From: Lactifluus volemus
Taxonomy: Eukaryota; Basidiomycota; Agaricomycetes; Russulales; Russulaceae
Reading direction: 5' to 3'
Assembly: GCA_022376515.1 (NCBI GenBank)
Contig: WTXI01000029.1
Location: 186,001 to 250,000 of the forward strand
DNA length: 64,000 nt
Part shown: in pieces, positions 1 to 11,309 of the stretch
Numbering within the stretch: the stretch's first letter is position 1
Layout of the letters: each line of letters begins with the position of its first letter
Notes under the pieces: model-generated
Databases searched by the model: none
Seen by the model: only the letters and a program-made list of their open reading frames with translations
What the model was told of the DNA's origin: nothing
Program-made: the position numbers and the translations under genes

Positions 1-445
1 GCTTAATAGCAGCAGCGCCCAAAGCGTAAACGAAGGCCCTGGGCTACTACCCCGCGTTGAAGACTTGTTCATGCGCATCATTCTCCCACGTGTTTCCTCT
101 CTTCGCGTCTTTCGTGCGCGCGCGCGGCTGCTTGTGGCACAGGGCAAGTTACCCGAGGCATTTGAGGCGTACATGGAAGGTTATCGCGTTGGCGTCGCTG
201 GCCAGATGGAAGTGGGCGAGACGGATTTGGAACGTTGGCGTGAGGGTGTGCGGGAGGTGGAAGATATCTATGACGTGCTCGTCAATTATGGCCCTAAAGT
301 GGAAGGGTGCAAGTGGAAGCTTCAGGCGCGCAGTATCGTGCGATCATTCATGGGTCGGACTAGGGATTTTGAGGACGAACCGGAGTGGTCGCGATTACGG
401 GAATTATTGAACGATCTCAGGCTTGGAGAAGCAAAAGTAAATTAG
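1..445 (+). CDS. 3' end of an unidentified gene (possibly TPR-like helical protein)
   Basis: An open frame runs from the left window edge (codons starting at base 2) without interruption to a stop at 443-445, so only the C-terminal part of about 147 residues is present. It is charged and predicted helical. One segment (LVAQGKLPEAFEAYMEGYRV) has the small/large residue pattern of a TPR-like helix pair. The C-terminus ends on another charged helix. I do not recognise the family. The frame has good codon character and stops about 80 bases before the next gene, which is a normal spacing for a compact fungal genome. No intron is needed in the visible part. The left boundary is artificial. Confidence 0.5.
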   Translation, partial: LNSSSAQSVNEGPGLLPRVEDLFMRIILPRVSSLRVFRARARLLVAQGKLPEAFEAYMEGYRVGVAGQMEVGETDLERWREGVREVEDIYDVLVNYGPKVEGCKWKLQARSIVRSFMGRTRDFEDEPEWSRLRELLNDLRLGEAKVN

Positions 446-522
446 TACTGTAGTAGTGCCTTCATTCAAAGCGCGGAAACGACTCGGGAAATACTGTAAT
501 AATCCATGCGCTTACCTTGCTT

Positions 523-2919
523 ATGGCTACCACCACCCTCAAATCATCCCCATTGCCCAGCCCAGACCAGGAAAGAGAAGAGCTTCGTCCACGGAGATAT
601 GCCATAGCTTCCTTTGACAACCTCGTTGTTCTCGCCAACTATGAGGAACATCTACGTGAAGCTCGAAGAATGGTTTGGCGTGATCGAGGTGAACCGGCCG
701 TTGAGGTTCATGATCTCTGGGAATGTCTCGAGCACGGTACTCGTGGTGGTCTCCGTACGTTACACTTACCCCTTCCTGCATAATCTCACAAGGTTTCGAT
801 GACGGGGGTTGTTTTCAGGTGCTGGGACCCTCGCTTTTGCCATTCGCTCTGGAGTCAATCTCATCCTTTTCTTGGCACGCATCAAGTACTTGCCTAGGTT
901 CGTCCCTGGACCCACACCATAAACACCTGAAAATTTGGATATTTCTGATACGGTTAGACATGTCGTACCCACAGGAAAAAGCGGCTATCGCTTATACGAC
1001 ATGCCCTCTTTGGTCTAGACTCGTTCCGTTTCGGTACCATGCTCGGTTCGCTCCGTTACTATCCTATGCCGAGTCAAGTCGAGAGCTCATTCCAATACAC
1101 TTCTTTTTTCTTCATTTTTCAGGAAGTTTCGTCGCGCTTTACAGAATCCTTCTCAATGCGTTCCCTCTGCTTTTCCCGGCTAACGTCCCCGTTCGTCTCA
1201 GGTTGCGTAGCCTGATTAAATGGATGACCTCCCCCGGACCGTCGCACGATCATGCCGATTCGGTTATCGATGATGATCATTCACCACTCGTGGAGCGGAA
1301 TTCACCGCCCGATAGTCCTCCGGTTGAAATGAGGCCTGCAGCGCGTCTCTCGTCCGCGGCGCAGGCGCACCAGATCTGGCTTCATAAAAAGTCGGCGCGA
1401 TGGCATTCAATCGTGGCCGGTGCTGTTGCTGGTGGCGTTGCGATATCATTCGAGAGTCTGTCGCGAAGGAAGGGTATCGCACAGCAGTTGTTTGTCCGGT
1501 GAGTAGTTCAATATTTTTATCGTCTTTCTGAAAGCTCATTCACTGCCGCAGCGGTCTCCAGGGTTCCTATAATGCCTATTCGGAAAAGCGCGGATTCCGA
1601 GTTCCTCATGGAGATGTTCTCGTCTTTGCTCTCTCGTGAGTCGTCGTCGTCGTCATCGTCGTCGTCATTCAAGCTACTATTGTCACAACTCTTGAAAGAT
1701 GCGGTCAAATCATGTATGCTTTTTTTATGCGCCCTGACACGCTCCCAAAGTCGTACAATGGCTGGTACGTCAAACAAGCTACTTCCCCAGCCGAGACTTT
1801 TTTAGAATTCGTTTTGGGATGGACAGGGTCAACACTGCGGGACAGATCTCAAAAGAAGCAGTATCTATAAATCGCGACATGGTTCGAACGCGTACATTTA
1901 ACCCCGTGGACTTGGAACGCATCCTGTCGCGCTCTGTATGTCCCATCTTCGTTCCACCACCACTTTCTTGCTGTTTGCTAACTGACATGTCATACTGGAA
2001 GGATTTACATCCGGCAAACATCGATGCGCTCAAAGTCTGGCGCTCCATGCACCCCCCGTATGGTCCATGCGCAGCCTCGCATCCGCACATCGCGAGTTGT
2101 GTATACAGCCCAATTGATCGTTTCTTCACCGTTTTCCGATGGATACTACCGATATATGGTGCGCTCCATGTCGTGCCGATGTTACTCTTCAAGCGTAAGG
2201 CTGTCGTACGAACCCCAATTCCTATGATGATCCGGGCGGGCTGGGGCACCATGCGAAGTGCTGCGTTCCTGGGCGTGTATGTTGCTATATGCCAAGGTAC
2301 GGTTGAGCCTATACATCATCCACGAAATGCCTGTGTTTGCTTACGTGTGTATATTGGTAACGAGGTTGGTTCTGTACGACACAGAATGTTCATCGTGCAC
2401 TGGTGCGACGACCACGCATCCCCGTGTGGTTACTCACCGCGCTTGTCTCCAAGCCAACGTTCTGGCTGAATGGACTGCTTGGGGGACTGGCCGTGCTCAT
2501 TGAAGCAAAGCATCGTCGTGGCGAACTTGCGATGTACGTGCTGCCAAAGGGTCTTGAGAGTGCGTGGGTGGCTGCACGAGGCAAGGGGTTGGTGTTTCGC
2601 ACAGGAAAGCACGGGAGCGCGTTGGTGAGTGTCGTCATTCGCTGACTTAAGAGAGCTTACTGACACGCTCCGATTGGTCCTTAGTTGACGGCCATTGGGA
2701 TGGGCATGGTCATGGTGCGTCGTTTTGGTGGTATCCTTCCTCCCTTCCCCTTGCTAATCCCCAATTTTTTTTTCCCATCAGAGTACATATCAGGTTAGTA
2801 CCACGCATTATTAGTTCAGGCTATCATTTGCCATCTTGACGTGTTGCCCGAAGAATGACCCGCAACACCTGTCCGGATTTGTACGGCGGATACTATATCA
2901 ATTCATAGGGCCGAATTAG
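523..2919 (+). CDS. TMEM135 family (peroxisomal/mitochondrial membrane protein)
   Basis: I reconstruct 12 exons: 523-754, 819-897, 975-1045, 1123-1498, 1552-1635, 1699-1764, 1827-1935, 2002-about 2274, 2385-2624, 2685-2714, 2782-2793 and 2854-2919. The start is the ATG at 523. Recognition rests on several blocks typical of the fungal TMEM135 family: an N-terminal YAIASFDNLVVLANYEEHL, a TLAFAIRSGVN segment, RRKGIAQQLFVRGLQGSYNA, the RPDTLPKSYNGW motif, a His/Cys-rich HPPYGPCAASHPH stretch, and the C-terminus LSGFVRRILYQFIGPN. The protein has several hydrophobic segments. The animal homologue sits in peroxisomes and mitochondria and influences their dynamics; the fungal role is not established. 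All junctions keep phase except exon 8 to 9: the attractive donor at 2297 leaves one extra base, whereas a donor at 2275 keeps the frame but drops about seven residues. Confidence 0.82.
1636..1668 (+). repeat. GTC trinucleotide microsatellite inside an intron
   Basis: An imperfect run of GTC units with single ATC variants starts right after the donor site of the fifth intron of the TMEM135-family gene (intron 1636-1698). It creates a poly-Ser or poly-Asp open frame in other readings, which is an artefact. Confidence 0.8.
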
Positions 2920-3271
2920 ACGTGCGTATGACGTTGTCATGCTCGCTCCTTACTTCCCAGGCCGCGTCCTTGTCATACCCGCATGTTGCGGAATAAAAAT
3001 GCAGACTTTAAAAAAAACGTGGTCATGCCGCGGTTAGTGTTCGGCTCGGCAAGCAAGCACATCCCTCGTGTTTGCGAAATTTTTTCCGAACACGTCCAAT
3101 TATAATTATCACTCCTCGGCCGTTTGTACGAATCGGACCCATGAAGAATATAGATTGACATTACAGCCACTTTCATAAATATGCGGAATCGAATAAATTT
3201 TTTTTGGTAGGACCCCGAAACTGTCTAAGCCTGAAGCTGTCTCGACGCGTAACTGTGACTTACACTTGAAC

Positions 3272-4329
3272 ATGGCCCCTCATGTTTCACGAGACCTGAA
3301 AGCTCGTATCCCAGCCCTTCACTACAAGCATGGCTTTCCTGTCAGGAAGATTTGTGCCATCCTCAACATAAAGAAAACTCTAGTCTATTCCACCCTTCAA
3401 CTGCATCGTTCATACGGTGTGACTCACAATATTCATGCTCAGAAACACCAGCGCCGTCGAAATCTCTCATCCATAGACTTGTTATTCATTCGTGCTTTAC
3501 TCGATCAGCAGCACACCGTGTACTTGGACGAAGTACAACAACAGCTACTCCAGCGCCGTGGGGTCAAGGTCTCCATTCCTACGTTGACTCGCACGCTTCG
3601 CCAACTTCACTTCACGCACAAGGACATTTCGGGAAAAGCCTTAGAGCGCAACGAGCGTCATCGTGCCGTTTTTATGAATCGCATCGCAGACCTTGTGACA
3701 GATCCGAACATGTTGATGTTCGGTGATGAAGCCTCAAAAGATGAACGGACACCCAACAGGCGCAAGGGCTGGTCCCGCCAGGGAACCCGATGTGTGCAAC
3801 GAAAGTGCTTTGTTCGAGGGAAGAGGTTCTCCATTCTCCCAATCCTTACATTAGATGGTATCATTGCACATGATATCATCGAAGGATCAGTGACGAGTGA
3901 GAGGTTTGTCGAGTTCCTGCGTGAGCTGGTAGTAAGTTTGTTCCCTTCAATTTGTTGTCTCTAGTTGACGTTCCCATAGATACCCCTCGCCAACCCCTAC
4001 CCTGGGCCTCGTAGCGTTCTGATTCTGGACAATTGTCGCATTCATCACTCGGAGGAGATTAGACAGCTTGTTGAAGATGAAGCCCGTATGCCCATCTTCT
4101 TGAGTGTGCTCGGGCGAATACTCACCTGTGCTTTCCAGAATGCAAGCTCATCTTTTTGCCTCCGTATTCTCCCGATTATAATCCGATCGAGCAAGCCTTC
4201 TCATCCATCAAAGCATTTCTGCGGCGGAACTGGCAAGATAAGTCCCTGAGCGTCATAGATCGAGCATGTCATAACATCACGCCCGCAAAAGCGACTGGGT
4301 ATTTCAAGGCATCCGGCTATATAGTCTAG
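3272..4329 (+). CDS. Tc1/mariner-type DDE transposase
   Basis: Three exons, 3272-3931, 3980-4085 and 4139-4329, join in phase to give 318 residues. The N-terminal third is a helix-turn-helix DNA-binding region (residues about 5-110; RDLKARIPALHYKHGFPVRK opens it). The catalytic DDE core is complete: Asp in MFGDEAS, Asp in VLILDNCRIHH, and Glu in PPYSPDYNPIEQAF, with about 35 residues between the second Asp and the Glu. This enzyme would bind the element's inverted repeats and cut and paste it at TA. The upstream TTG two codons earlier is not needed; ATG 3272 follows the repeat closely. No disabling change is visible. The introns are 48 and 53 nt. Confidence 0.88.
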
Positions 4330-4454
4330 ACTGTCTAGTATTGTAATTACTATGTTGTTTGTAAAGATCTTTGATATGGATGTTGTGGGACTGTAAAATG
4401 TATATACATTGATGATATGAAACATGCATAAGGAAGACGACTCGGAGATTGCAA

Positions 4455-6044
4455 TCAGTTCACATCACCATCACCTTGAACGACAATATAACCTTGGGGT
4501 ATGGGAAACCAGGCGTCGCGAGCCTCGCACTTGAACCACATTTTCTCTCCCGGGACGTCCGGGGCATCGAACGCGTCACCTTCGACCATAGGAGGTCCCC
4601 AAAATCGGTTTCCGCCTCCATCATCAAACCTCCTCTCGTATGCAACCAAACGCTTTGCAGGTGGTGCGTCTGGCACTTCCTCATTGCCCCTCTTTCGCTT
4701 CGCATCAGGACTATTCCACCAGGTAACTGCCCCTTCCTTGAGACGTATAACATCACCAGGCTGAATACCAAGCTCCTCGAGGGCTGAGTCTTGAACTTTA
4801 TGTAAGATGTCCGGGCCATAATGTTTATGACGGAGTGTTGATTCGTACACTAAGGCATCAGGAACACCAAGATGGGTTTTTGCATGAGAAAGGAATCGGG
4901 TAAGCTGCGACGGAGATAGTAGCACTGGTGACCGTCCAATGGTGGGGTTAGGGTTAGGCTGCGCACTGCGGGGTGGAGTCCGAGGAGTAGGAGTCAAGAT
5001 AACTCTAATGTCTTTGACAAGCGACACAATGGCTGAGAACTGATCAATCTGGGGTACAGCCACAGGTGTCTGTGTTACGATAGTCCTGGTGTGGGATCGA
5101 CCTACTGGATTCAGAACAGCGGCATGTTTGTTTGGATCGAACGCGACGGTATTTGGCGGAACGGAAATCGAGACTAAGTCAGCGCCATCATACTAAAAGA
5201 ATTGGTTACAACAGTTAGTGACAGGAATCATGCAGGCGAAGAATTCATGTACCAGAGCACGAGCCCATTCCTTCAACATGTATGGGGTGAGTGGAAGTGA
5301 ATAACTCGCGTCGGATGGGAAGTAGGTGCATGAGTTGTCATGGTCATGGCCCCACTTCTTCTCCAGGAGTATGCGGAACCGAGCGAGCTGGCCCTCAAGT
5401 TCGGTGATGCCATCTCCACCAAAATCGGCCTGTGCGTTGTCCCATCTCAGCGACTGTGAAGGAGAAAAGCCAGTAAACGAACCTCATCATCCTCTTCGTG
5501 ATTGTCGTCACCATCATCATCGCTGTTCCTGTCACTCCTGTTGTGCTGAATAATAAGTTGTTAGATCCATGCATAATTGTAAGACAAATAAAAACCTACG
5601 TTGAGGCGACAAGACTGCTTGACCATCTTCATATCCACTAAGATTTTGACCTTTCTGGGCTGTGCACTCGCCAAGTCCTTGTACATATCGGTCCAGTCTG
5701 ATTTCGCGTCTACATCTACAGCATTTGCGGCACTTGTGACAGGATGTGAGCAATGCAGCGGAAAGACAAACAATCACATACACTTTTGAAGGTGGATAAA
5801 GATACTTGAATGCATATGGCCTCCGCTCTGTGACTTTGTACTTGTCCTGTGAATGCTTGCTTAGGATAGTCTCAAGAAACTCGATGTAGTTATCAGCGGT
5901 GAGTTTGAAGTCGAGTTCTTTATTTTTCATGGTTTTGAGCTCTTTCGATTTACCTTTTCCACCCTTTGTTGTCGAGTAGATAGTAAACTGAGCAACGAAT
6001 CTAGTTTCGAAGGTTTCAGGGAGATCATCCGGGGGGACAGACAT
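4455..6044 (-). CDS. Transposon-borne accessory protein with SAM-like domain
   Basis: Five exons on the minus strand (6044-5782, 5732-5600, 5545-5483, 5453-5253, 5192-4455) join in phase to 465 residues. The N-terminal domain (about residues 1-140) is rich in Lys and contains DNYIEFLETILSKHSQDKY and FKYLYPPSK. An acidic linker (poly-Asp/Glu) follows. Residues about 310-380 form a SAM-like fold, with LTRFLSHAKTHLGVPDALVY, YGPDILHKV and ALEELGIQPGDVIRLKEGA. The C-terminus has a basic KRKRG stretch, possibly a nuclear signal. Similar proteins are multicopy and unnamed in Agaricomycetes. Its place inside the inverted repeats shows that it travels with the transposase. A role in protein-protein contacts during transposition or in host targeting is inference. 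The intron at 5454-5482 is only 29 nt, unusually short, but it is needed to keep the frame. Confidence 0.72.
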
Positions 6045-6379
6045 GACGCAGATGGAGAGAGCAAAGACAGGGAGATACCGTGACGCACTCTGTGGCTGAG
6101 ACTGTTTCGGGGTCCTACCAAAAAAAATTTATTCGATTCCGCATATTTATGAAAGTGGCTGTAATGTACTAGCTTGACTAGAAGTATGCTACAAGTCAAT
6201 TATCCACGTGAGTCTCGCCGGGGATGGGGGTCAGGTTAGAATGATGGCCGAGTGGCTGCGCCACGCCGGTGCTAAAAGCTGTGCCAAGCATAACGAGGCG
6301 TGACATGCGTGACACGCTTGTGACCAACTCACACTTCTGAAAGAGCTATAAGTGGGGATTAGTGCAAGTCACCGTCGCT

Positions 6380-7375
6380 ATGCCTCCTGCAAGAGCTCCT
6401 AACTGTTATAATCTAAATTCAATGCCTCAATTCAGGGGGAGAAATTTCCATCACGAATCAATAGCCACAGCGGCTGTACACACAGGTACGTCCTGGAGGT
6501 CGTCCTCGTCTAGTTGCTGTGCCCTTATCATTGTCACACACCATATGTCAAGACGAGCGCCAGTCTCCAAATTCATCTCATTCAGTGCACAAACAGGCAC
6601 CACCGTACATCAAACCCGATTCGAGAGAACGCTTAGAGGACTCGTTTTGCACGTATCTGGAAAGAAGAGAGGAGAAAAATAAACTGGTGGACAATCGGAA
6701 AGAAGATACCAATGACATTCTCGTATTTGTGGGTCTTTCTCTCCTATTTCCCCCTTATCCCTGGCTCTGCTCACGTGAATGGACGTAAAGGGTGCTCTGC
6801 TCTCAGCCACGGTAGCGACGCTGGTCGGAGCGTCCATCCAAGGTTTGAAACCCGACCCGCGCGACAAGTGGGCCTTTTATCTCGCCAAGACGCTCCAACT
6901 ACTCGCCGAAGAGGACGAGTCTAAAACGCCCGTCCCACCCCCACCGTTTACCGATCCTACCCACTTTTCCCCATCGATCTACGTCGTTTTGATCAACTCG
7001 CTCTGGTTTTTGAGCCTCGGCATCAGTCTGACTTCCATCCTGTTGGCATCGGTGCCGAGACGATGGGCGCATATATATAGCGACAGTCTGAGCAACACCT
7101 TTCTGCAGGGGCGACCCCGCACCGCGACGAGACGCCACGCGATGGGTGGTGGTCGCCGCGCCGTTATCGATGGTTTTCATGATGACGATGATCTCCAACC
7201 CCTCCCATGGTTGATCATAGCATTGCCGAGCATGCTGCGCGTTTCGCTCTACCTATTTTTTGCGGGCTTTGGTGTGCTCGTCTTTAGCCTCACTTTGAAT
7301 CTCGGCATTGGCCAGGCATTACTCCTCACCGCCAGCTCGCTCGTCTGTCCGATCCTCTGTTTCCAACACCCTTAA
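6380..7375 (+). CDS. DUF6535 copy A: short membrane protein lacking the C-terminal body
   Basis: Exons 6380-6485, 6553-6728 and 6791-7375 join in phase to 288 residues. Exon 2 has exactly the same length (176 nt) as in copy C. The family hallmarks are present but diverged: a hydrophobic ALLSATVATLVGASIQGL segment, DKWAFYLAKT, an INSLWFLSLGISLTSILL membrane helix, and a second helix pair after residue about 225 (LRVSLYLFFAGFGVLVF). Between them is a basic/acidic insert with four consecutive Asp. The protein stops where full-length copies continue into a fourth helix and a 300-residue helical body, so it is either a natural DUF6535-only version or a truncated paralogue. The sequence has no internal stop. 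It is the most divergent copy of the array. Confidence 0.6.
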
Positions 7376-8560
7376 AACCCAAAAAAAAAAGTCCTTCCGG
7401 CTCATCCCGGTTTCTCCCACACACCTCCCCCCTTCCCCCGCGGATTACGTGCAATTTTTTGGAGCGTCCCATATTGGAGTGAGGAAGTGCGGCTGATCGA
7501 TCGTCACGTACCCCCGCTGTATGGTGGGCATTCGAGCTCTATGAGGAGCACACGACTGAATGGTCGTCAATGTAACTTAGAAGAATTCCGCAAGGCGGTG
7601 GCACTCATGACACATCACCCTTGGAGGGGCTAGACACAAAGTTCCGTTGTGAGGTTTACGACATACCTCGCCTGAAGCCTGCGGAACGGTCGAGACTTTG
7701 GTCAAATCTAGACAATATGTCGCCTTTCATGAAGCGGCGCCGTTCTATAAATAGAGACGCCATCTCCAAGTGGAATATGAACACCCTTTTACATTCAAAG
7801 CACTCTCCGTCCGCCGGAATCGAAGCGCGGTCACCGTGCTATCCCACCTGCTCCGCCTTCCCTCCATTACATTCAACAACTCCTCCCACAATGAATTACT
7901 TATGTGTTATCACGCCTCCCAGTTTCAGTAAATTGCACCATACATCTGTCAATTTCGTCCTTCCAAGTGTTGACAACCACGGTTCTCTCCCGTTGATTTT
8001 TGGAGATGCATCCCTTTGTCCTGCCCATACTCACGAAGGCGCTTGGACATGGCTGTCATCTCACATCCTAGAGGACACTCTTCACTTGGACAGTGCGCCC
8101 CACGCCACGCCAATACCTACCTTCGTTTCATAACAGGGTACAATTCCTTCTTCCGGCCTCGAGCTCGTATTTAGATGTATCCGCAGCCATCATGGCAGAC
8201 CTAGTCTAGCTTAGTCAATAAATGCTATAAAGTGGAGACTTGGTCAAGAACTGGCCATTTGGTTACCCTCGGGAACCCAATCCACCGTGGTTCTCAGTGC
8301 TTAAATGGGTAGGAGACCCTTGACGCGTCCAGGAGACCAAGCCGAACTTCGTGGGAAATCAATATTATAGTGGGAGAAGCTGTTGTATGCCGTCACATTG
8401 ATGCAGTGTCTCTCCGTTTGAATAGTGTGGTTGTAGGCGATGCAGAATAGAGAAACATGTTAGTATATGTGGCGTGCGATTGGCATCGCTCCTTTGGAAA
8501 TGTTGCAGCCCATAGCCCATCCCGTAGCCCGGCCCGTCGGGGCAGTGTAGCTTAAAAACT
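7376..8560 (+). other. Intergenic stretch without a supported gene
   Basis: An open frame at 7621-8133 has no recognisable domain, poor coding character and no splice partners I trust. The A-rich run right after the stop of copy A and pyrimidine tracts around 7410-7440 could belong to its 3' end. Nothing else is evident. Confidence 0.4.
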
Positions 8561-8567
8561 TATATAA
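8561..8567 (+). promoter_or_regulatory. TATA-like box of DUF6535 copy B
   Basis: TATATAA lies 57 bases before the ATG at 8624, within an AT-rich patch in otherwise mixed sequence. Position and sequence fit a fungal TATA element; this is inference from sequence only. Confidence 0.4.
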
Positions 8568-8623
8568 GTAAGCTTTGGGTTTCCCCTGCCACTTCCCACG
8601 CTGACACGACCTCTCAAGTGCTC

Positions 8624-11123
8624 ATGGAGAACGACCAAGATCCGGAATTGCTGAACGATATCGGTGCCGGTATGTAATCAGAACTCAACCATAATCACAC
8701 TGCCCTTATACTGTGAAATACTAGATGACCAATATCCCCCCCGTGCGCAAACTCTAGAGCAGAGGGAAGAGTCCAACTTTTCCGATGGCTCTGGACCTTT
8801 GTTTTCCATGTATCTCGATAGGGCTGAGGAAGAGGACAAGAAGATGGCGGACGGTTGGTCAGGAGACGCCGATGGAATTCTCGTCTTTGTGAGTCCTCAT
8901 TTTAGCGCCCACACTTTCCTTTAAAGTGATGAATGTCAGACTGGCTTGTTCTCGGCCTCAGTGGCTGCCTTGCTCGCCGTGTCAATCCCAAGCCTTCTAC
9001 CAAGCCCACAGGACACCTCAGCGTTTTACCTTGCGAACATCCATCACTTACTCGCCCAAGACCACGGAATTAATACCACCATCCCCTCATCATTGAATAA
9101 TGCGGCCGACTCGTTCACGCCTGCTACAACGGCTGTTTGGGTCAATGGACTGTGGTTCTTGAGCCTGATGATCAGTCTTACTTGCGCTCTATTAGCGACG
9201 CTGCTACAACAATGGGCACGTCGGTATCGCAGAGTCACCTGCCCACGATACGGCCCACACAAGCGAGCACGGGTTCGTGCATTTTATGCCGAAGGGGTTG
9301 AAAAGCTGCACCTCCCGTGGACCGTAGAAATGTTACCGATTCTACTCCATGCCTCACTTTTCCTATTCTTTGCCGGCCTTTCGGTCTTCGTGTTCAGCGT
9401 GAACCTGACCATCTTCAAAGTTGTGATTGCATGGGCTGGGCTCTGCGTGATCGTGTACGCATGGCTCACTTTCATGCCGATCTTTCACAAAAATAGCCCT
9501 TATTCTGCACCACTTTCTGAGCCAGTCTCGTTCTGTGTCACCGGCCTCCGATACATCGTCTTCCGGCTTCTCGAAAGGTTCACCCACCTGGATATCTCCT
9601 GCCTTCGGTTCTATCGCGGTCGCAACTTGATGGCCGGGCAACTTGACAATTTCTTTTTCCACAGTCTACGCAAGACAGCAGAAGAATTCGCTTTCCGACT
9701 GAACCCCATTATCGACTATCGTGCATTGAAATGGACATTCGACTCCCTGGATGAAGATAATGAACTCGAAATGTTCTTCGAAGGGGTTCCCAACTTATGT
9801 AAATCACAGGCGATTACAAATCCCCTGGAAATTTTCATCAGACCGAACAGGTCAATGCTACAGCATGCATTGATTGGGTTCATGGACCGTACTTTGACGT
9901 CCAACCTCGTCTCCGAGTCGGTGAAGCAACGACGGGTCATCATCTGCACAAAGGTCATCGAAGCAACCTCCCTTCTTGGTGCTTGGTATACCCTTCATCG
10001 CGTTCTTCTCAAAGACTGGCAAGGATTTTTGAAATCTGTCGAATTCGGTCTCTTCGTACAAGGGTTGAAAGACATACGCGAGGTTACCGCTTTCTTCGCG
10101 AAGTGTGTTACCGCGGTTATCATTTCAAGCGTGCAAGAACGCGACCGTGACGAACGCTGGTTCCAGCTCGTGCTTGGTCAGCTGAACTTGTCAACGCTTG
10201 TCGCTCGTGGCTATCACCGAGACAGCATATCGCTCGCTGCGTTGATCCACATCTCTCGACAGGCTGTTGAAACCTGTTCTGGATCGGATGAGCGGCGGCG
10301 AGGTCACATGATCGACGCATATGCGAAGACGGTGGAGTTTATTTGTAAAGTGGATTTCCACCGTACTTCACCAGGACTCAAGCATGGCTTCTGTGGTTTG
10401 TGGAACCAACTGATCGATGCCGCGCACGACGACAAGAATGACCACGCCAGCTCACTCTGTGTGACGGTACTCAAAAATATTCGAAAGGTCTATATCGCAT
10501 TGCATGAATGCACGGACACTAACCCCACTGCGTTTACCAACGTTACTGATGACCGGGACTCAAGTTTGGACGACAAAGGATCATACTCCAAGTGCTATAA
10601 TGAGGACCATTGTTCCAATTCATCACCACCGGTTCCGCCATTGGAAATTAACAAGCCATCGTTTGATGGAGGGGGAAACGCTGGTCACGCAGGGACCAGC
10701 TCGCCTATGACTAATACACCGACTTTGGTGGCGTTCCCCATGGCTTCGACCTATTCCCACGCATCAGCTCAGGCCCCATCCTTCCCGAGTTCTACTCCTT
10801 TCAGCGTGCTTCCCGCAGACCTCCGCTACCAGGGGTACGTTCCGTACGATGTACTCTCAATGCAGCAAGCGCCATACTATCACATGACGCAGCAAACTGA
10901 TCAGAGTCATCTTCTTCCGCATGCTCACATGTTCGGGAGGACAATGATCCCTCCTTCTCCTGTGGATGCCGATTCTAAAGATGGGATGGAAAAGGAGGCA
11001 CCATCGTCGTCATGCCCTACTAGTGGACTGGCTTCATCTCCCCCGCAGGACAGTAAATCAACTGAATCCACTGGAGAGGATATCCGCTCTTCTGAGGACC
11101 CTGAAAAGTCACCCAGGATTTAG
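8624..11123 (+). CDS. DUF6535 copy B: full-length membrane protein
   Basis: Exons 8624-8669, 8725-8888 and 8940-11123 join in phase to 797 residues. Exon 2 encodes the acidic MYLDRAEEEDKKMADGW motif found in every copy. The DUF6535 domain opens exon 3, with a hydrophobic GLFSASVAALLAVSIPSL, then DTSAFYL, a WVNGLWFLSLMISLTCALLA helix (about residues 138-158), a basic loop with PHKRARVRAF, and two further helices (about 240-305) ending TFMPIFHKNSPYSAPLS. A soluble helical body (about 360-620) carries the family motifs FDSLDEDNELEMFFEGVP, SVQERDRDERW and LWNQLIDAA. The last 170 residues are a Ser/Pro/Thr-rich, probably disordered tail. Function is unknown for the family. No disabling change is seen. 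Confidence 0.85.
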
Positions 11124-11295
11124 TAGTTCATGACGGCGTTTTCGATCGCTAGCACGAGAAATTATTTTTTCTTCATCTCCAGGAGATTATTTGCGATGAC
11201 TGGTTTTTCCCCACTATGATTATAGTTTCTGACACGTTTCTATGACTTTGTGTTGTTCAACTGCTTTGATTCACCGAACTTATGTTTTTTTATAC

Positions 11296-11309
11296 CACGT
11301 GACCACGTG
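11296..11309. promoter_or_regulatory. Tandem E-box (CACGTG) upstream of copy C
   Basis: Two CACGTG hexamers (11296-11301 and 11304-11309) sit about 70 bases before the ATG of copy C, preceded by a T-run and TATACC. The T-run plus TATACCACGTGAC block recurs upstream of copies E and F. CACGTG is the classical target of bHLH factors such as Cbf1/Pho4 in fungi; a regulatory role here is inference from conservation and position. Confidence 0.45.

Larger units (their letters stand above)
3162..6163. mobile_element. Two-gene Tc1/mariner transposon with about 65-bp terminal inverted repeats
   Basis: The left end (from 3164, beginning CAGCCACTTTCATAAATATG) and the right end (ending 6161) are reverse complements over about 58 bases with no mismatch, including an 8-base T/A run, and continue with a few mismatches to about 65. 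Both ends are bordered by TA (3162-3163, 6162-6163), the target duplication of Tc1/mariner elements. The bases outside are also symmetrical (acat/atgt), suggesting either a palindromic target or a slightly longer repeat. Inside are a plus-strand transposase starting 50 bases after the left repeat and a minus-strand accessory gene starting just inside the right repeat; their stops are 125 bases apart. Perfect repeats and an intact transposase indicate recent activity. Confidence 0.9.

Noticed and set aside
723..1502. A 259-codon single open frame overlapping the TMEM135-family gene
   Set aside because: It reads through introns; only its 3' part (1123-1498) coincides with a true exon, and the spliced model matches the family.
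4925..4965. GGGTTAGGGTTAG resembling a telomere repeat
   Set aside because: It lies inside the coding sequence of the transposon accessory gene, in a Pro/Asn-rich stretch, so codon composition explains it.
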